The position numbers and the translations under genes are program-made. 64,000 nucleotides of DNA from Hyphococcus sp. (GTDB lineage Bacteria > Pseudomonadota > Alphaproteobacteria > Caulobacterales > Parvularculaceae): the NCBI GenBank assembly GCA_021776375.1, contig JAJFGA010000090.1, positions 52,239-116,238 of the forward strand, in the 5' to 3' direction. Each line of letters begins with the position of its first letter. The first letter of the stretch is position 1. The notes below the pieces were generated by a model. That model ran no database searches and was not told where the DNA came from. It worked only from the letters and a program-made list of their open reading frames with translations. Positions 8,935 through 17,838 of this stretch are shown piece by piece.

Positions 8935-9627
8935 ATGTTCGATTTGCTTTTTGTGCTTGTCGTCGGCTTGTCTACGATATTTGCAGCCATGCGCGGGGGA
9001 TTACGCGAACTGGCAACGCTGCTGGCGCTGGCCATGGCCGGCGGCCTGACCTGGATGGTGGCGCCCGGCGCACTTGGCGCTATTGGCCTTGCGGACAGTT
9101 TTTTCGGAACCATCGCCCTTTGTGCGGTTCTTGTCGCGGTGTTTTTCGTCGTCGCACATATCGTCCTCCATCTCGGTTTGAAACAGGTTCCGCTGGAAGG
9201 GCGCGCGGCGCTGATTGACCGCCTCGCCGGCGGCGGCTTTGGCGCCTTTCGCGGCCTGGTGCTGGTTGGTCTCGGCTTCCTTGGCTATGGCTATTACCTC
9301 GACGAAGCGCGCCAACCCGAAGAAGTGAAAACCGCCGTTACCCGGCCGATCGCCGCGGGCATGGCCAACTGGTTTGAAAGCTTCGCACCGGAGGCAACAC
9401 AAATCGACGGCGAGCTGCAAGAAGAAAAAGATGAAACGGAAGACGCCGACGCCGCGATTGACGGCTATGCGCGCACCGACCGCAACGGGCTTGAAGAAAT
9501 CGTCACCACCGTGACAACAACCGACCCGGCGCTGGTGCTCGAGGCCCCCGAGGTCGAAGAAACCCCGGCCGAGGCCAGGGCGCTTGAAGACGAGATGGCC
9601 GACATTCTTCAGGAGAACGAGGAATAA
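8935..9627 (+). CDS. cvpA: CvpA-family membrane protein
   Basis: A 230-residue protein with four N-terminal membrane helices beginning MFDLLFVLVVGLSTIFAAMRG, the typical CvpA opening with the xRGxxRE element (MRGGLREL). A long acidic, probably cytoplasmic tail follows (residues about 145-230, many Glu and Asp). CvpA has been linked to colicin V export and envelope stress, but its biochemical role is unresolved. I chose the ATG at 8935; the frame opens at 8845 but those extra residues are not conserved-looking. Its TAA shares a base with the purF ATG (TAATG), so the two are coupled. Confidence 0.88.
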   Translation: MFDLLFVLVVGLSTIFAAMRGGLRELATLLALAMAGGLTWMVAPGALGAIGLADSFFGTIALCAVLVAVFFVVAHIVLHLGLKQVPLEGRAALIDRLAGGGFGAFRGLVLVGLGFLGYGYYLDEARQPEEVKTAVTRPIAAGMANWFESFAPEATQIDGELQEEKDETEDADAAIDGYARTDRNGLEEIVTTVTTTDPALVLEAPEVEETPAEARALEDEMADILQENEE

Positions 9628-11186
9628 TGACCCTCCCCGGCGACGCTACCCTGTCTCTACAAAACCGCATCGCCGACTTCCTCAAACTTGAAGCCCCACT
9701 CTATCACCGGCGGCAATCGGAACTCGACGCGCTGCTTGGCGGCGCCAAGCTCAAAGAAGAATGCGGCGTATTCGGCGTCATCGGCGCCAAAGACGCCGCC
9801 GCCCTCACAGTTCTTGGCCTTCACGCACTACAACACCGCGGGCAGGAAGCCGCTGGCGTCGCCAGCTATGATGGCAAACAGTTTCACACCGAACGTCATC
9901 TCGGCCTTGTCTCCGATAATTTTTCCGATGCCAAAACCATCGGCCGCCTGATCGGCGACAGCGCCATTGGCCACACCCGCTATTCGACGCATGGCGACAT
10001 GGTGTTGCGCAATGTTCAGCCGCTCTATGCCGATCTCGACAAGGCCGGGCTCGCGATTGCGCATAATGGCAACCTCACCAACGCCAAAACATTGCGCGCT
10101 GACCTCGTGCGCCGCGGCTGTATCTTTCAGTCTACGTCGGATTCTGAAATCTTCCTGCAACTCACCGCCCGCTCGCAATATCTATCCGTAACCGACAAGC
10201 TGATCGACTCCTTAAAACAAATCGAAGGCGGCTATGCGCTGACGGTGTTGTCGCCGGAGGGGCTGATTGGCGTGCGCGACCCGGTCGGCATCCGTCCGCT
10301 TGTCCTCGGCAATCTCGATGGCGCGCCGATCCTGGCGTCGGAGACGTGTGCGCTCGATATTATCGGCGCGCAGTTCGTGCGCGACATCAAACCGGGTGAG
10401 GTGGTTATCTGCCGCGCCGACGGATCGGTTGAAAGCCGGCAAGTATTCCCCGAGCCGCAACACGCCCGGCCTTGCATCTTTGAGCTGATCTATTTTGCCA
10501 AGCCCAATTCCGTGGTCGATGGGCAAAGCGTTTATGAGTTGCGCAAGCGCCTTGGCGTGCAACTGGCCAAGGAAGCGCCATCGGACGCTGATCTGGTCTC
10601 GCCGATCCCAGATAGCGGCGTGCCCGCGGCGATCGGTTATGCGCAAACCGCAGGCCTTCCCTATGAGATGGCGCTGATCCGCTCGCACTTTATCGGCCGC
10701 ACATTTATTGAGCCGGAACAAAAAATCAGAGAAGCCGGTGTTGCCCGCAAGCACTCGCCCAATCGCAAGCTGATCGAAGGCAAGAGCGTCGTCCTGATTG
10801 ACGATTCCATCGTCCGCGGCACCACCTCGCGCAAGATTGTCGAAATGCTGCGCGCCGCCGGCGCCGCGAAAGTGCATCTGCGCATTGCTTGCCCGCCGAT
10901 CCAGCATCCCGATTTTTACGGCGTCAACACGCCGTCCTATGAGGAACTTCTCGCCGTCGGCCGCGACGTTGAACAAATGCGCCAACTGATCGGCGCTGAT
11001 ACGTTGGCCTTCCTGTCGCTTGAAGGACTTTATCTGGCGCTGCGCAAAGGCAAACGCGACGACGCTGCGCCCGCCTTCACCGACCACTGCTTTACCGGCG
11101 ACTATCCGACCCGCCTCACTGACCGCGAAGCGCAAGACCGTGACGCGATTGTATCGCAGCTGTCGTTCCTGGCTGAGACGAGTTAG
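9627..11186 (+). CDS. purF: Amidophosphoribosyltransferase PurF
   Basis: A 519-residue PurF, the first committed enzyme of purine synthesis (PRPP + glutamine to phosphoribosylamine). The catalytic N-terminal-nucleophile cysteine lies in KEECGVFGV (Cys46), so the first 45 residues would be a propeptide that is removed, rather long for the family. The glutaminase domain continues through HALQHRGQEAAG and IAHNGNLTNA; the PRPP-binding loop VVLIDDSIVRGTTS lies near residue 390. The ATG at 9627 overlaps the cvpA stop by one base. Confidence 0.96.
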   Translation: MTLPGDATLSLQNRIADFLKLEAPLYHRRQSELDALLGGAKLKEECGVFGVIGAKDAAALTVLGLHALQHRGQEAAGVASYDGKQFHTERHLGLVSDNFSDAKTIGRLIGDSAIGHTRYSTHGDMVLRNVQPLYADLDKAGLAIAHNGNLTNAKTLRADLVRRGCIFQSTSDSEIFLQLTARSQYLSVTDKLIDSLKQIEGGYALTVLSPEGLIGVRDPVGIRPLVLGNLDGAPILASETCALDIIGAQFVRDIKPGEVVICRADGSVESRQVFPEPQHARPCIFELIYFAKPNSVVDGQSVYELRKRLGVQLAKEAPSDADLVSPIPDSGVPAAIGYAQTAGLPYEMALIRSHFIGRTFIEPEQKIREAGVARKHSPNRKLIEGKSVVLIDDSIVRGTTSRKIVEMLRAAGAAKVHLRIACPPIQHPDFYGVNTPSYEELLAVGRDVEQMRQLIGADTLAFLSLEGLYLALRKGKRDDAAPAFTDHCFTGDYPTRLTDREAQDRDAIVSQLSFLAETS

Positions 11187-11537
11187 CGCTTTTCTTAACC
11201 TTACCGGCCTCGCCGCCAATGACGAATATCGCGGTGATGTCCTGGCGCTTGAACTCAAAAGCATATGGCGCCGACCTCCTCGGCAGGCCTAAAAAAAACC
11301 TTCGCGCTTTATGCAAGCCCTGTAACCACGGGCCCTGTAGCCGAATCTGGTCCAACATTTTTACCCCCTGGCGCCGCTAACATTGGCGCCGCCTGTCGCG
11401 GGGATGTCTTTATGCGTCGCATCTGGCTGCACTGCATCTGGTTTGCTCCTTTAGCTGCAATTTCCGGATGCTGCAGACGGTCGCAACAACACATCAGCAT
11501 ATCCGGACTGCCTATAATATAAGGCCGCCAGAAAGGG

Positions 11538-11573
11538 TGAGGATGAAATTTAATATATTAAATTTCATCCTCA
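11538..11573. repeat. Perfect 36-bp palindrome without a spacer
   Basis: The left half is TGAGGATGAAATTTAATA and the right half is its exact reverse complement, with the axis between 11555 and 11556. There is no loop and no T-tract, so it is not a standard intrinsic terminator. It lies in the 566-base gap between the convergent purF and valS genes. The rest of that gap from 11187 to 11537 holds no gene I can support. Confidence 0.85.
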
Positions 11574-11621
11574 TCGGTCCAAATGGTCCTATAATCAGCG
11601 CAGGGCGCAGTGAAGTTTCCC

Positions 11622-11737
11622 CGTCATCCCGTTGAACGAACTCGTTCAACCGATGCAACACCCCGACCGCGAAGGCGGTCGAATTATAAATTGCGCGCCC
11701 TTGTGCGCGGATGTTTCTTCGCTGGTCCGGGATGACG
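11622..11737. repeat. Compound hairpin repeat element bounded by 10-bp inverted repeats
   Basis: The element is bounded by CGTCATCCCG (11622-11631) and its reverse complement CGGGATGACG (11728-11737). Inside are three tandem hairpins: GTTGAACGA/TCGTTCAAC (11631-11650, 2-base loop), CGACCGC/GCGGTCG (11664-11681, GAAG loop) and a CGCGC/GCGCG pair near 11694-11709. A 20-base stretch (11661-11680) recurs exactly, inverted, at 50178-50197 in front of era. It resembles the small palindromic repeats scattered through alphaproteobacterial genomes. It lies just past the valS stop codon. Confidence 0.7.
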
Positions 11738-11752
11738 CCGTTCTTTTGAGCG

Positions 11753-14623
11753 CTAAAGCCCCTTCAGCCGCTCCAGAGCGGCTTCCAGCTTTCCTATCTG
11801 GGTCTCGAAATCCGCGCGGCGGGTATGTTGTTCTTCAACGACTTCTTTCGGGGCGCGTTCGACAAAGTTTTTGTTCGCCAACTTCTTGTCGATGCCGTCG
11901 ATTTCTTTTGTGACTTTCGCGATCTCTTTGTCGAGCCGCGCGCCCTCCGCGTCGAGGTCAATAACGCCGCCAAGCGGCAGCGCAATCGTTGTCTCGCCTT
12001 GAACGATCTGGACGGCGCCTTTGGGCGGCGCGCCGGCGCTTATCTCCGATAGCCGCGCAAGCCGGCTGATAACACCTTGATGGCGACCCATCCGGTTCGC
12101 CGTTTCATCGTCGCCAGAATAGACCATCGGGATTTTTGCGCCCGCCGGGACATTCATTTCCTGACGGACGGAACGAATGGCGGTGATGAGATCGATCACC
12201 CAGTTCATTTCCTCGGCGGCGCCTGCATTTTCCAGCCCCGTGTCCGGGTTCGGCCACGCAGTGGTGATGAGGCGCTCGCGTTCCGCGAAGGCGCCCCAAA
12301 GCTCTTCTGAAATAAACGGCATAAACGGGTGGAGGAGTTTTATAATCTGATCGAGCGCCCAGGCCGCCGTGGCGCGGGTCTCCGCCTTCGCCGCTTCATC
12401 GTCGCCCATGAAGGTCGGCTTGGCGAGTTCCAGATACCAGTCGCAAAAGACGTTCCATGAAAACTTATAGATCGCCCCCGCCGCATCGTTGAAACGGAAA
12501 GCTTCGAGCTCACGCGTCACGTCCGCGGCGCATTGATTGGCTTCGTGAACAATCCACTGGTTGAGCGTCGCCTTGACCGCCGCCGGATCAAAACCCGCCT
12601 CCGGTTTGCACTCGTTCATTTGCGCAAAGCGCGCGGCATTCCAGAGTTTCGTGCCGAAATTGCGGTAGCCTTCAACACGCGATTCCGACAAGCGAATATT
12701 GCGGCCCTGAGCGGCTTGCGCCGCGAGCGTAAAGCGCAGCGCGTCGGCGCCGAATTTTTCAATCAGCACGAGCGGGTCAATGACGTTGCCTTTCGACTTC
12801 GACATTTTTTGCCCGTGCTCGTCGAGCACCAGCGCATGAATATAGACCGTGTGGAACGGCACTTCTTTCATGAAGTGAATGCCGTCCATCATCATCCGCG
12901 CAACCCAGAAGAAGATAATGTCAAACGCGGTGACAAGAACGCTGGTCGGATAGTGCTTTTTCAGCTCCGGCGTTTCCTCCGGCCAGCCAAGCGTAGAGAA
13001 CGGCCACAGTGCGGAAGAGAACCAGGTGTCTAGGACGTCTTCGTCCTGATACAAAACGACCGGATTGCCGCTCCCCCCCTCCGACGGCTTCGCCGCCACC
13101 TCCCCCGCAAGCGGGGGAGGAATTTCCGTACCGCCAGCTTTTCTTCCCCCGTTTACGGGGGAAGTGTCCCGAAGGGACGAAGGGGGCTCTATCGTAACAT
13201 CACATTTGTAGTGCGATTTCGCCTGAGCGATTGCGTCATCTTCATTCACACCAACAAAAATCTTGCCATCCGACCCATACCAAGCCGGTATCCGATGCCC
13301 CCACCAGAGCTGCCTTGAAACGCACCATGGCTCGATATTCCGCATCCATTGGAAATACGTCTTCGCCCAGTTTTCCGGAACGAACTTCGTCTTACCGCTC
13401 TCCACCGCTTCGATAGCGGGTTTGGCGAGCGTCTTCGCATCCACATACCACTGATCGGTGAGCATCGGTTCGATGACAACGCCGGAGCGGTCGCCAAAGG
13501 GCTGCATGATTTTTTTGTCTTCGATTTTGATGAGGAGCCCGCTCGCATCGATGTCGGCGACCACCGCTTTTCGCGCCTCAAACCGGTCGAGCCCGCGATA
13601 TTTCTCCGGCACAAAATCCTCATGGACCATGCGGCCCTTCGTATCCATCAGGATATACATCGGGATGTTGTTGCGCTTGGCGACCTGATAGTCGTTAAAG
13701 TCGTGCGCGCCAGTAATCTTCACCGCGCCGGAGCCAAAGTCCGGGTCCGGATAATCATCGGTGATGATCGGAATATAACGGTCCGCCAGCGGCAACAGGC
13801 AACGCTTACCGACAATCGGCGCGTAGCGCTTGTCGGACGGATGCACCGCGACCGCGCCGTCGCCGAGCATGGTCTCGGGCCGCGTTGTTGCAATTGAAAT
13901 ATAATCGCGGGTTTCCCATTCGGTCGGATTGCCCTCTTCGTCATGGGCGATCGGGAATTCATAGGTCTCGCCATTTTCCAGCGGATATTTGAAATGCCAG
14001 AAATGACCATCGACTTCGGTGTTCTCAACTTCGAGATCGGAAATCGCGGTCTCAAATTTCGGGTCCCAATTGACGAGGCGCTTGTCGCGATAGATCAGGC
14101 CTTCTTTGTGAAGCTCAACAAAGACCTTGATCACTGCCTTGACCATCTGGTCGTCGGGATCGCTCGGGTCGCCCCCCCGCTCTCCCATCGTAAAGCGCTC
14201 GCGGCTCCAGTCGCACGACGCGCCGAGGCGTTTCAACTGATTGAGGATCGCGCCGCCGCTCTCTTCTTTCCACTGCCAGACGCGCTCAACAAACTTCTCG
14301 CGGCCCAAATCCTTGCGCGGCGTCTCCTGGTTTTCCATGAGCTGGCGCTCGACCACCATCTGCGTGGCGATCCCCGCATGGTCCATGCCCGGCTGCCACA
14401 GGACGGACTTCCCGCGCATGCGCTCAAACCGGCAGAGGATATCCTGCAGCGTGTCGTTGAGCGCATGGCCCATATGGAGCGAGCCGGTGACGTTGGGCGG
14501 TGGAATGACGATCGTATAGGGCTCCGCGCCGGGCGTGTCGGAGGGCTTAAACGCCCCCTCCTCTTCCCACCGGGCGTAAATCCGCGCTTCAGCGTCCAGG
14601 AAATTGAAATTCTTGTCGAGCAT
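11753..14623 (-). CDS. valS: Valyl-tRNA synthetase
   Basis: A 956-residue class I aminoacyl-tRNA synthetase that charges tRNA-Val. The HIGH-type motif is PPPNVTGSLHMGHALN (about residues 41-56) and the KMSKS motif is KMSKSKGN (about 601). The editing domain lies between them and a C-terminal coiled coil (LDKEIAKVTKEIDG and onward) closes the protein. Residues 480-519 are an in-frame repeat insertion just before the conserved DEDVLDTWFSSAL segment. The gene is followed on its strand by a repeat element, and popZ lies upstream on the same strand, an arrangement known from Caulobacter. Confidence 0.97.
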   Translation of the reverse strand: MLDKNFNFLDAEARIYARWEEEGAFKPSDTPGAEPYTIVIPPPNVTGSLHMGHALNDTLQDILCRFERMRGKSVLWQPGMDHAGIATQMVVERQLMENQETPRKDLGREKFVERVWQWKEESGGAILNQLKRLGASCDWSRERFTMGERGGDPSDPDDQMVKAVIKVFVELHKEGLIYRDKRLVNWDPKFETAISDLEVENTEVDGHFWHFKYPLENGETYEFPIAHDEEGNPTEWETRDYISIATTRPETMLGDGAVAVHPSDKRYAPIVGKRCLLPLADRYIPIITDDYPDPDFGSGAVKITGAHDFNDYQVAKRNNIPMYILMDTKGRMVHEDFVPEKYRGLDRFEARKAVVADIDASGLLIKIEDKKIMQPFGDRSGVVIEPMLTDQWYVDAKTLAKPAIEAVESGKTKFVPENWAKTYFQWMRNIEPWCVSRQLWWGHRIPAWYGSDGKIFVGVNEDDAIAQAKSHYKCDVTIEPPSSLRDTSPVNGGRKAGGTEIPPPLAGEVAAKPSEGGSGNPVVLYQDEDVLDTWFSSALWPFSTLGWPEETPELKKHYPTSVLVTAFDIIFFWVARMMMDGIHFMKEVPFHTVYIHALVLDEHGQKMSKSKGNVIDPLVLIEKFGADALRFTLAAQAAQGRNIRLSESRVEGYRNFGTKLWNAARFAQMNECKPEAGFDPAAVKATLNQWIVHEANQCAADVTRELEAFRFNDAAGAIYKFSWNVFCDWYLELAKPTFMGDDEAAKAETRATAAWALDQIIKLLHPFMPFISEELWGAFAERERLITTAWPNPDTGLENAGAAEEMNWVIDLITAIRSVRQEMNVPAGAKIPMVYSGDDETANRMGRHQGVISRLARLSEISAGAPPKGAVQIVQGETTIALPLGGVIDLDAEGARLDKEIAKVTKEIDGIDKKLANKNFVERAPKEVVEEQHTRRADFETQIGKLEAALERLKGL
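13067..13186 (-). repeat. In-frame palindromic repeat inside valS
   Basis: About 120 bases made of consecutive hairpins: CGGC/GCCG (13085-13095), CCTCCCCCGC/GCGGGGGAGG (13099-13120, 2-base loop), CTTCCCCCGT/ACGGGGGAAG (13143-13164, 2-base loop) and GTCCC/GGGAC (13166-13178). It is translated as 40 residues (480-519) rich in Pro, Gly and Ser, including PPLAGEVAAKPSEGG, a peptide pattern I associate with translated intergenic repeats of alphaproteobacteria. Flanking residues match other ValS proteins, so it interrupts a surface loop without breaking the frame. Confidence 0.8.
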
Positions 14624-14789
14624 GGAGCTTTTGCTCTCCGTTTTTGCGATTGCGAAAAGCCGGTTTAGAGCGCCGGGAGAAAAAGTGGAAGCCGGTTTTT
14701 CGGATTCCTACCTGTGAAGGACGTCAGATCATACTCTGCACGCCTTCGCGCGCGGGGCGGATTACTCAACAGCCGTATTCACGCAAAAT

Positions 14790-14816
14790 AAAAGCCGGCC
14801 TTTTGGGCCGGCTTTT
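14790..14816 (-). terminator. Intrinsic terminator after popZ
   Basis: On the minus strand AAAAGCCGGCC and GGCCGGCTTTT form an 11-bp stem with a short loop, followed by ATTTTGCG. It lies 26 bases past the popZ stop codon and before valS, so it should end the popZ transcript and leave valS to its own promoter in 14624-14789. Confidence 0.8.
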
Positions 14817-14841
14817 CATAAAATTCTTGGCCTTAGAGGGG

Positions 14842-15360
14842 TTAGCGACGCCGACGCGCCACCCGCTGGACTTCCTCTTCAACCTTCTCCTCGACAATCG
14901 TGGGAAGATTGGCGTCGAGCCACTCTTTGACCATCGGTTTCAACATCGCAACGACGATATCTTCAATCGTCCGGCCACCGCCATCAGAGACCCGCACGCT
15001 CTGCGAAAGCGCCATAAACGCGCTGGAAGCTGCGTCCGCTGAGGTCGCGCCAAGGATGGTTTCGTCAGCGTCTTGGTCCATGGCCGCCGCCACATTTTTC
15101 GTAATCATTTCAAGGTCTTCCGTTTCTAGATGCGGGTGCGCATCATGTTCTGTGCGAGGCTGTGAGGGCGCCGATGCGGTCTCGACCGGCGGTGACTGCG
15201 GCTCGGGGACGGTTTGCGCCGTTTCAACCAGAGCCGGTTTGGAAGCCGGAGGCGTTGCCGCGGGCGTTGTCGGAGCCGGCTCCGCTTCGTCCTCTGAGAT
15301 AATCCGGCGGATCGACGCCAGGATCTCCTCCATGCTTGGTTCCGGCTGTGAGTTTTCCAT
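14842..15360 (-). CDS. popZ: PopZ-like polar organising protein (DUF2497)
   Basis: A 172-residue protein with the PopZ architecture. It has a short N-terminal helix (PSMEEILASIRRIISEDE, about residues 7-24), a disordered Pro/Glu/Thr-rich middle (about 25-90), and a C-terminal oligomerisation region containing IEDIVVAMLKPMVKEWLDANL and VEEKVEEEVQRVARRRR. PopZ forms a cell-pole matrix that anchors ParB-parS and signalling proteins. Neighbourhood with valS, tolC and pcm supports the call. The ATG at 15360 is preferred over a TTG at 15363. A terminator follows. Confidence 0.88.
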   Translation of the reverse strand: MENSQPEPSMEEILASIRRIISEDEAEPAPTTPAATPPASKPALVETAQTVPEPQSPPVETASAPSQPRTEHDAHPHLETEDLEMITKNVAAAMDQDADETILGATSADAASSAFMALSQSVRVSDGGGRTIEDIVVAMLKPMVKEWLDANLPTIVEEKVEEEVQRVARRRR

Positions 15361-15504
15361 CAAAAAGGCGTCCTCTTAGAGGTCGTATGGCTTAAATAGG
15401 CGCAGCTTGTGCGTGGCCGCTTATGCGTGAAAGGGTCGAGCGCTCTCAATCTCCCTGTTTTCAAGCGCTTCGCCTTAGTTATCAAGACCCTCCTTACTCA
15501 AAGA

Positions 15505-16860
15505 TTAACGCCGCATCGATTCCAGTAATGCGTCGCCGGTCTCGATATCAACATTCAATTCAGCAATGCCGACGGCCTCAGGCGTTAACAGGCCGATAGC
15601 GGCCAAGAGCGCATAGGCTGCCGTCTGGGCGTCGCGGCGCGCGCGCGCCAGCGTCACCTCGGCATTTAGAAGTTCCTGCTCCGCATCGAGCGTATCCAGC
15701 GTCGTTCGCGTACCGAGGAGAGCCTCCTGCCGCACCCCCTTCAGCGCCAGCTTGTTGGCCAGGACCGCCGCTTCAGCGGACAGAATGACGGCGCGTGCAA
15801 CGGTGAGTTGCTGCCAGGCTGCGGTGACGTTTTCCGTTACCTGGCGGTCGGCTTCGTCAACGCGCGATCGGTCGCTGGCATGCAGCGCCTTGGCCTCACG
15901 GATGCGCGAATGGTTCAGTCCTCCTAAAAACAGTGGAATGGAGGCGCGCGCGCCATAGGCAAACTGCTCATCGCGACTGACAAAACTGCTCGGCTGGTCA
16001 GCATACTGATAGTTTGCGGTCAGCGACACAGTCGGCAGAAGCGCACCCTTGGCGATCTTTACCTGGCGCCGTGAGATTTCGCTTTGCTCGCGCGCGATAA
16101 TCATGGGCGGGGCAAACTGAGACGCGATGGTCTGTGCCTCCTCAATGGTTTCCGGCAACGCCGGCAGGGCCTCAACAGGCTCAAGGTCGCCCGGCAACTG
16201 GCCGACAAGGCGTGCATAGGCGGCTCTGGAAATCGCCAGATTTCCTTGCGCATTGGCCATATCCGCACGCGCAGCAGCGAGCCGTGCATCCGCCTGGGCG
16301 ACGTCGGTGCGCGTGATTTCACCAACATCAAACCGCGCCTGCGCCATTTCCTGTTGCCGCAACAGAACCGTGACATTGGCGGTATTTAGATTGTAGATCG
16401 CATGGTTCAACTGAACGTCGAAATAGACGCCGGCGACATCGCGCAACACCTGTTGTTCAACCGAGGCGAGCTGCGCGCCTCCGGCAAGGATTCGCGCACC
16501 CGCCTGTTTGATTGCATTGTAACTGCGAAGGCCCGCAAAGATCGGCTGTTCGGCGTCTATATTTGCGGTCAGGGGAGAAAAGTTTGTATCGCGCTGTTCG
16601 GGCACGCCCCTAAAATTCGCCACTTGGCTGGAGTCGACCTTGGAATAGCTGCCGCCGGCCGAGATTTGCGGCAGCGCTGAAGCAACCGCCTGCGCCCGCG
16701 TTTCCCGGGTCGCCCGTAGCCGGGCGCGCTCAGCGCGGATCGTCGGGTTTGTCTGAAAAGCGAGCGAAAGCGCGTCGCGCAGGGATTCCGCCTGTGCGGG
16801 GCCCCCAACCAGGCCTAGACACACACTCATGGCCAATACGGTTCGAACGAAAACGCGCAA
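15505..16860 (-). CDS. tolC: TolC-family outer membrane channel
   Basis: A TolC-type outer-membrane efflux protein of about 451 residues, which forms a trimeric channel for type I secretion and RND pumps. The mature protein begins ESLRDALSLAFQTNP and has the two long-helix repeats typical of the family, with NGTxTRTDVAQ-like phrases (GEITRTDVAQADAR). I place the start at a TTG at 16860 because GGAGAG lies 5 bases upstream and the protein then begins with a clean signal peptide (RVFVRTVLAMSVCLGLVGGPAQA). The frame also contains an ATG at 16935, which would add 25 residues that do not look like a signal sequence. Confidence 0.88.
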   Translation of the reverse strand: MRVFVRTVLAMSVCLGLVGGPAQAESLRDALSLAFQTNPTIRAERARLRATRETRAQAVASALPQISAGGSYSKVDSSQVANFRGVPEQRDTNFSPLTANIDAEQPIFAGLRSYNAIKQAGARILAGGAQLASVEQQVLRDVAGVYFDVQLNHAIYNLNTANVTVLLRQQEMAQARFDVGEITRTDVAQADARLAAARADMANAQGNLAISRAAYARLVGQLPGDLEPVEALPALPETIEEAQTIASQFAPPMIIAREQSEISRRQVKIAKGALLPTVSLTANYQYADQPSSFVSRDEQFAYGARASIPLFLGGLNHSRIREAKALHASDRSRVDEADRQVTENVTAAWQQLTVARAVILSAEAAVLANKLALKGVRQEALLGTRTTLDTLDAEQELLNAEVTLARARRDAQTAAYALLAAIGLLTPEAVGIAELNVDIETGDALLESMRR

Positions 16861-17026
16861 AAGTACTCTCCGGTCAATCAGACAACCCACTAGATCGCGC
16901 ACAATACGCGATGTGAATATGACAGAGATCATCAATGATCTTGGTTAAGGATTGTTATTAATTGCGCGGTTTCAATGGGCTTTAGCAGCGCAGCCAGGGC
17001 CTTTTCAGCGCACTCAGGGCTTTATC

Positions 17027-17680
17027 TCAAAAAACAAATGATTTTTGCTGGTCAAACCCCGGGATCACGGCGCTGGTCGCCGCGTCAAACACCTCGGTGA
17101 AGGCGATAGCGCCTCCGCTGCGCCGATAAACGCCGCCGCGCGAGATCCCGTCTTTGCGCAGGATCGTCGCCAGCCGGCCGCCGTCTTTCAGCTGCGCCAG
17201 CAAAGTATCGGGCTGTTTTTCAATCGCGCCGCCGACAAAAATCAAATCAAACGGTCCCTGATCGGGCACGCCAGCCCAAGGATCGCCAGTGATCACCGCC
17301 GCATTGGAAAAGCCGAGCGATGCAAGGGTTTCCTGCGCAGCGCCCGCCAGCTTCTCACCGCTTTCGATAGCAACCACCATCTCAACAAGTTGAGCGAGCA
17401 CGGCAGTCGAATAACCGCTGCCGCAGACGGCGTTGAGAACAATCTCGCCGGGATGCGGCGCGGCGGCGGCGACAAGCTTGGCGAAATCGCGCGCCCGCAA
17501 AAGCTGTCGCCCGGGTGCGTATGTAATTTCACGCTCGACATAGGCCTGGTCGCGCAACTCCATCGGCAAGAACACCTCGCGCGGGGTTTGTTCCATCGCC
17601 GTCTGGATGCGCAGATCGGTCACATCGTTGGGCCGGACCTGACTGTCCACCATATGCCGCCGTGCTGTCTGGTAATCCAT
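17027..17680 (-). CDS. pcm: Protein-L-isoaspartate O-methyltransferase family protein
   Basis: A 217-residue SAM-dependent methyltransferase beginning MDYQTARRHMVDSQVRPNDV, the usual opening of the alphaproteobacterial PIMT-like group. The SAM-binding strand and glycine loop read EIVLNAVCGSGYSTAVLAQL, where canonical PIMT has VLEIGTGSGY; the replacement NAVCGSGY is a weaker motif. It may repair isoaspartyl residues, but members of this branch lack proof of that activity. A TGAGGA lies before tandem ATGs; the second (17680) has the better spacing. It is upstream of tolC on the same strand. Confidence 0.85.
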   Translation of the reverse strand: MDYQTARRHMVDSQVRPNDVTDLRIQTAMEQTPREVFLPMELRDQAYVEREITYAPGRQLLRARDFAKLVAAAAPHPGEIVLNAVCGSGYSTAVLAQLVEMVVAIESGEKLAGAAQETLASLGFSNAAVITGDPWAGVPDQGPFDLIFVGGAIEKQPDTLLAQLKDGGRLATILRKDGISRGGVYRRSGGAIAFTEVFDAATSAVIPGFDQQKSFVF

Positions 17681-17838
17681 CATGTCCTCAGCGTTGAGAT
17701 TTTCAAAAATGCATCTAACAGGAACCTGTCGCGATGGATAGCATTTCCCGACAAAATCAGGCCTGTCATTTCTGCTCAGAGCGCGGTCCATATCTGCGCC
17801 CGCCTGTCGGTTTGGCTGTGATTTATAATCAGTTGATA

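Noticed and set aside
10212..11264. 350-codon frame antisense to purF
   Set aside because: It lies opposite intact purF catalytic motifs and has no recognisable domain, so it is a shadow of the coding strand.
11341..11400. GGCGCC pairs after purF read as a terminator
   Set aside because: The arms are short, the spacer is not stem-like and no T-tract follows.
12533..13033. 166-codon frame antisense to valS
   Set aside because: It is a mirror frame of the conserved synthetase and His/Arg-rich, as is usual for antisense frames of GC-rich genes.
13349..14668. Two long antisense frames over the 5' half of valS
   Set aside because: Both fall fully within valS, whose HIGH and editing motifs are intact; no independent motif is seen.
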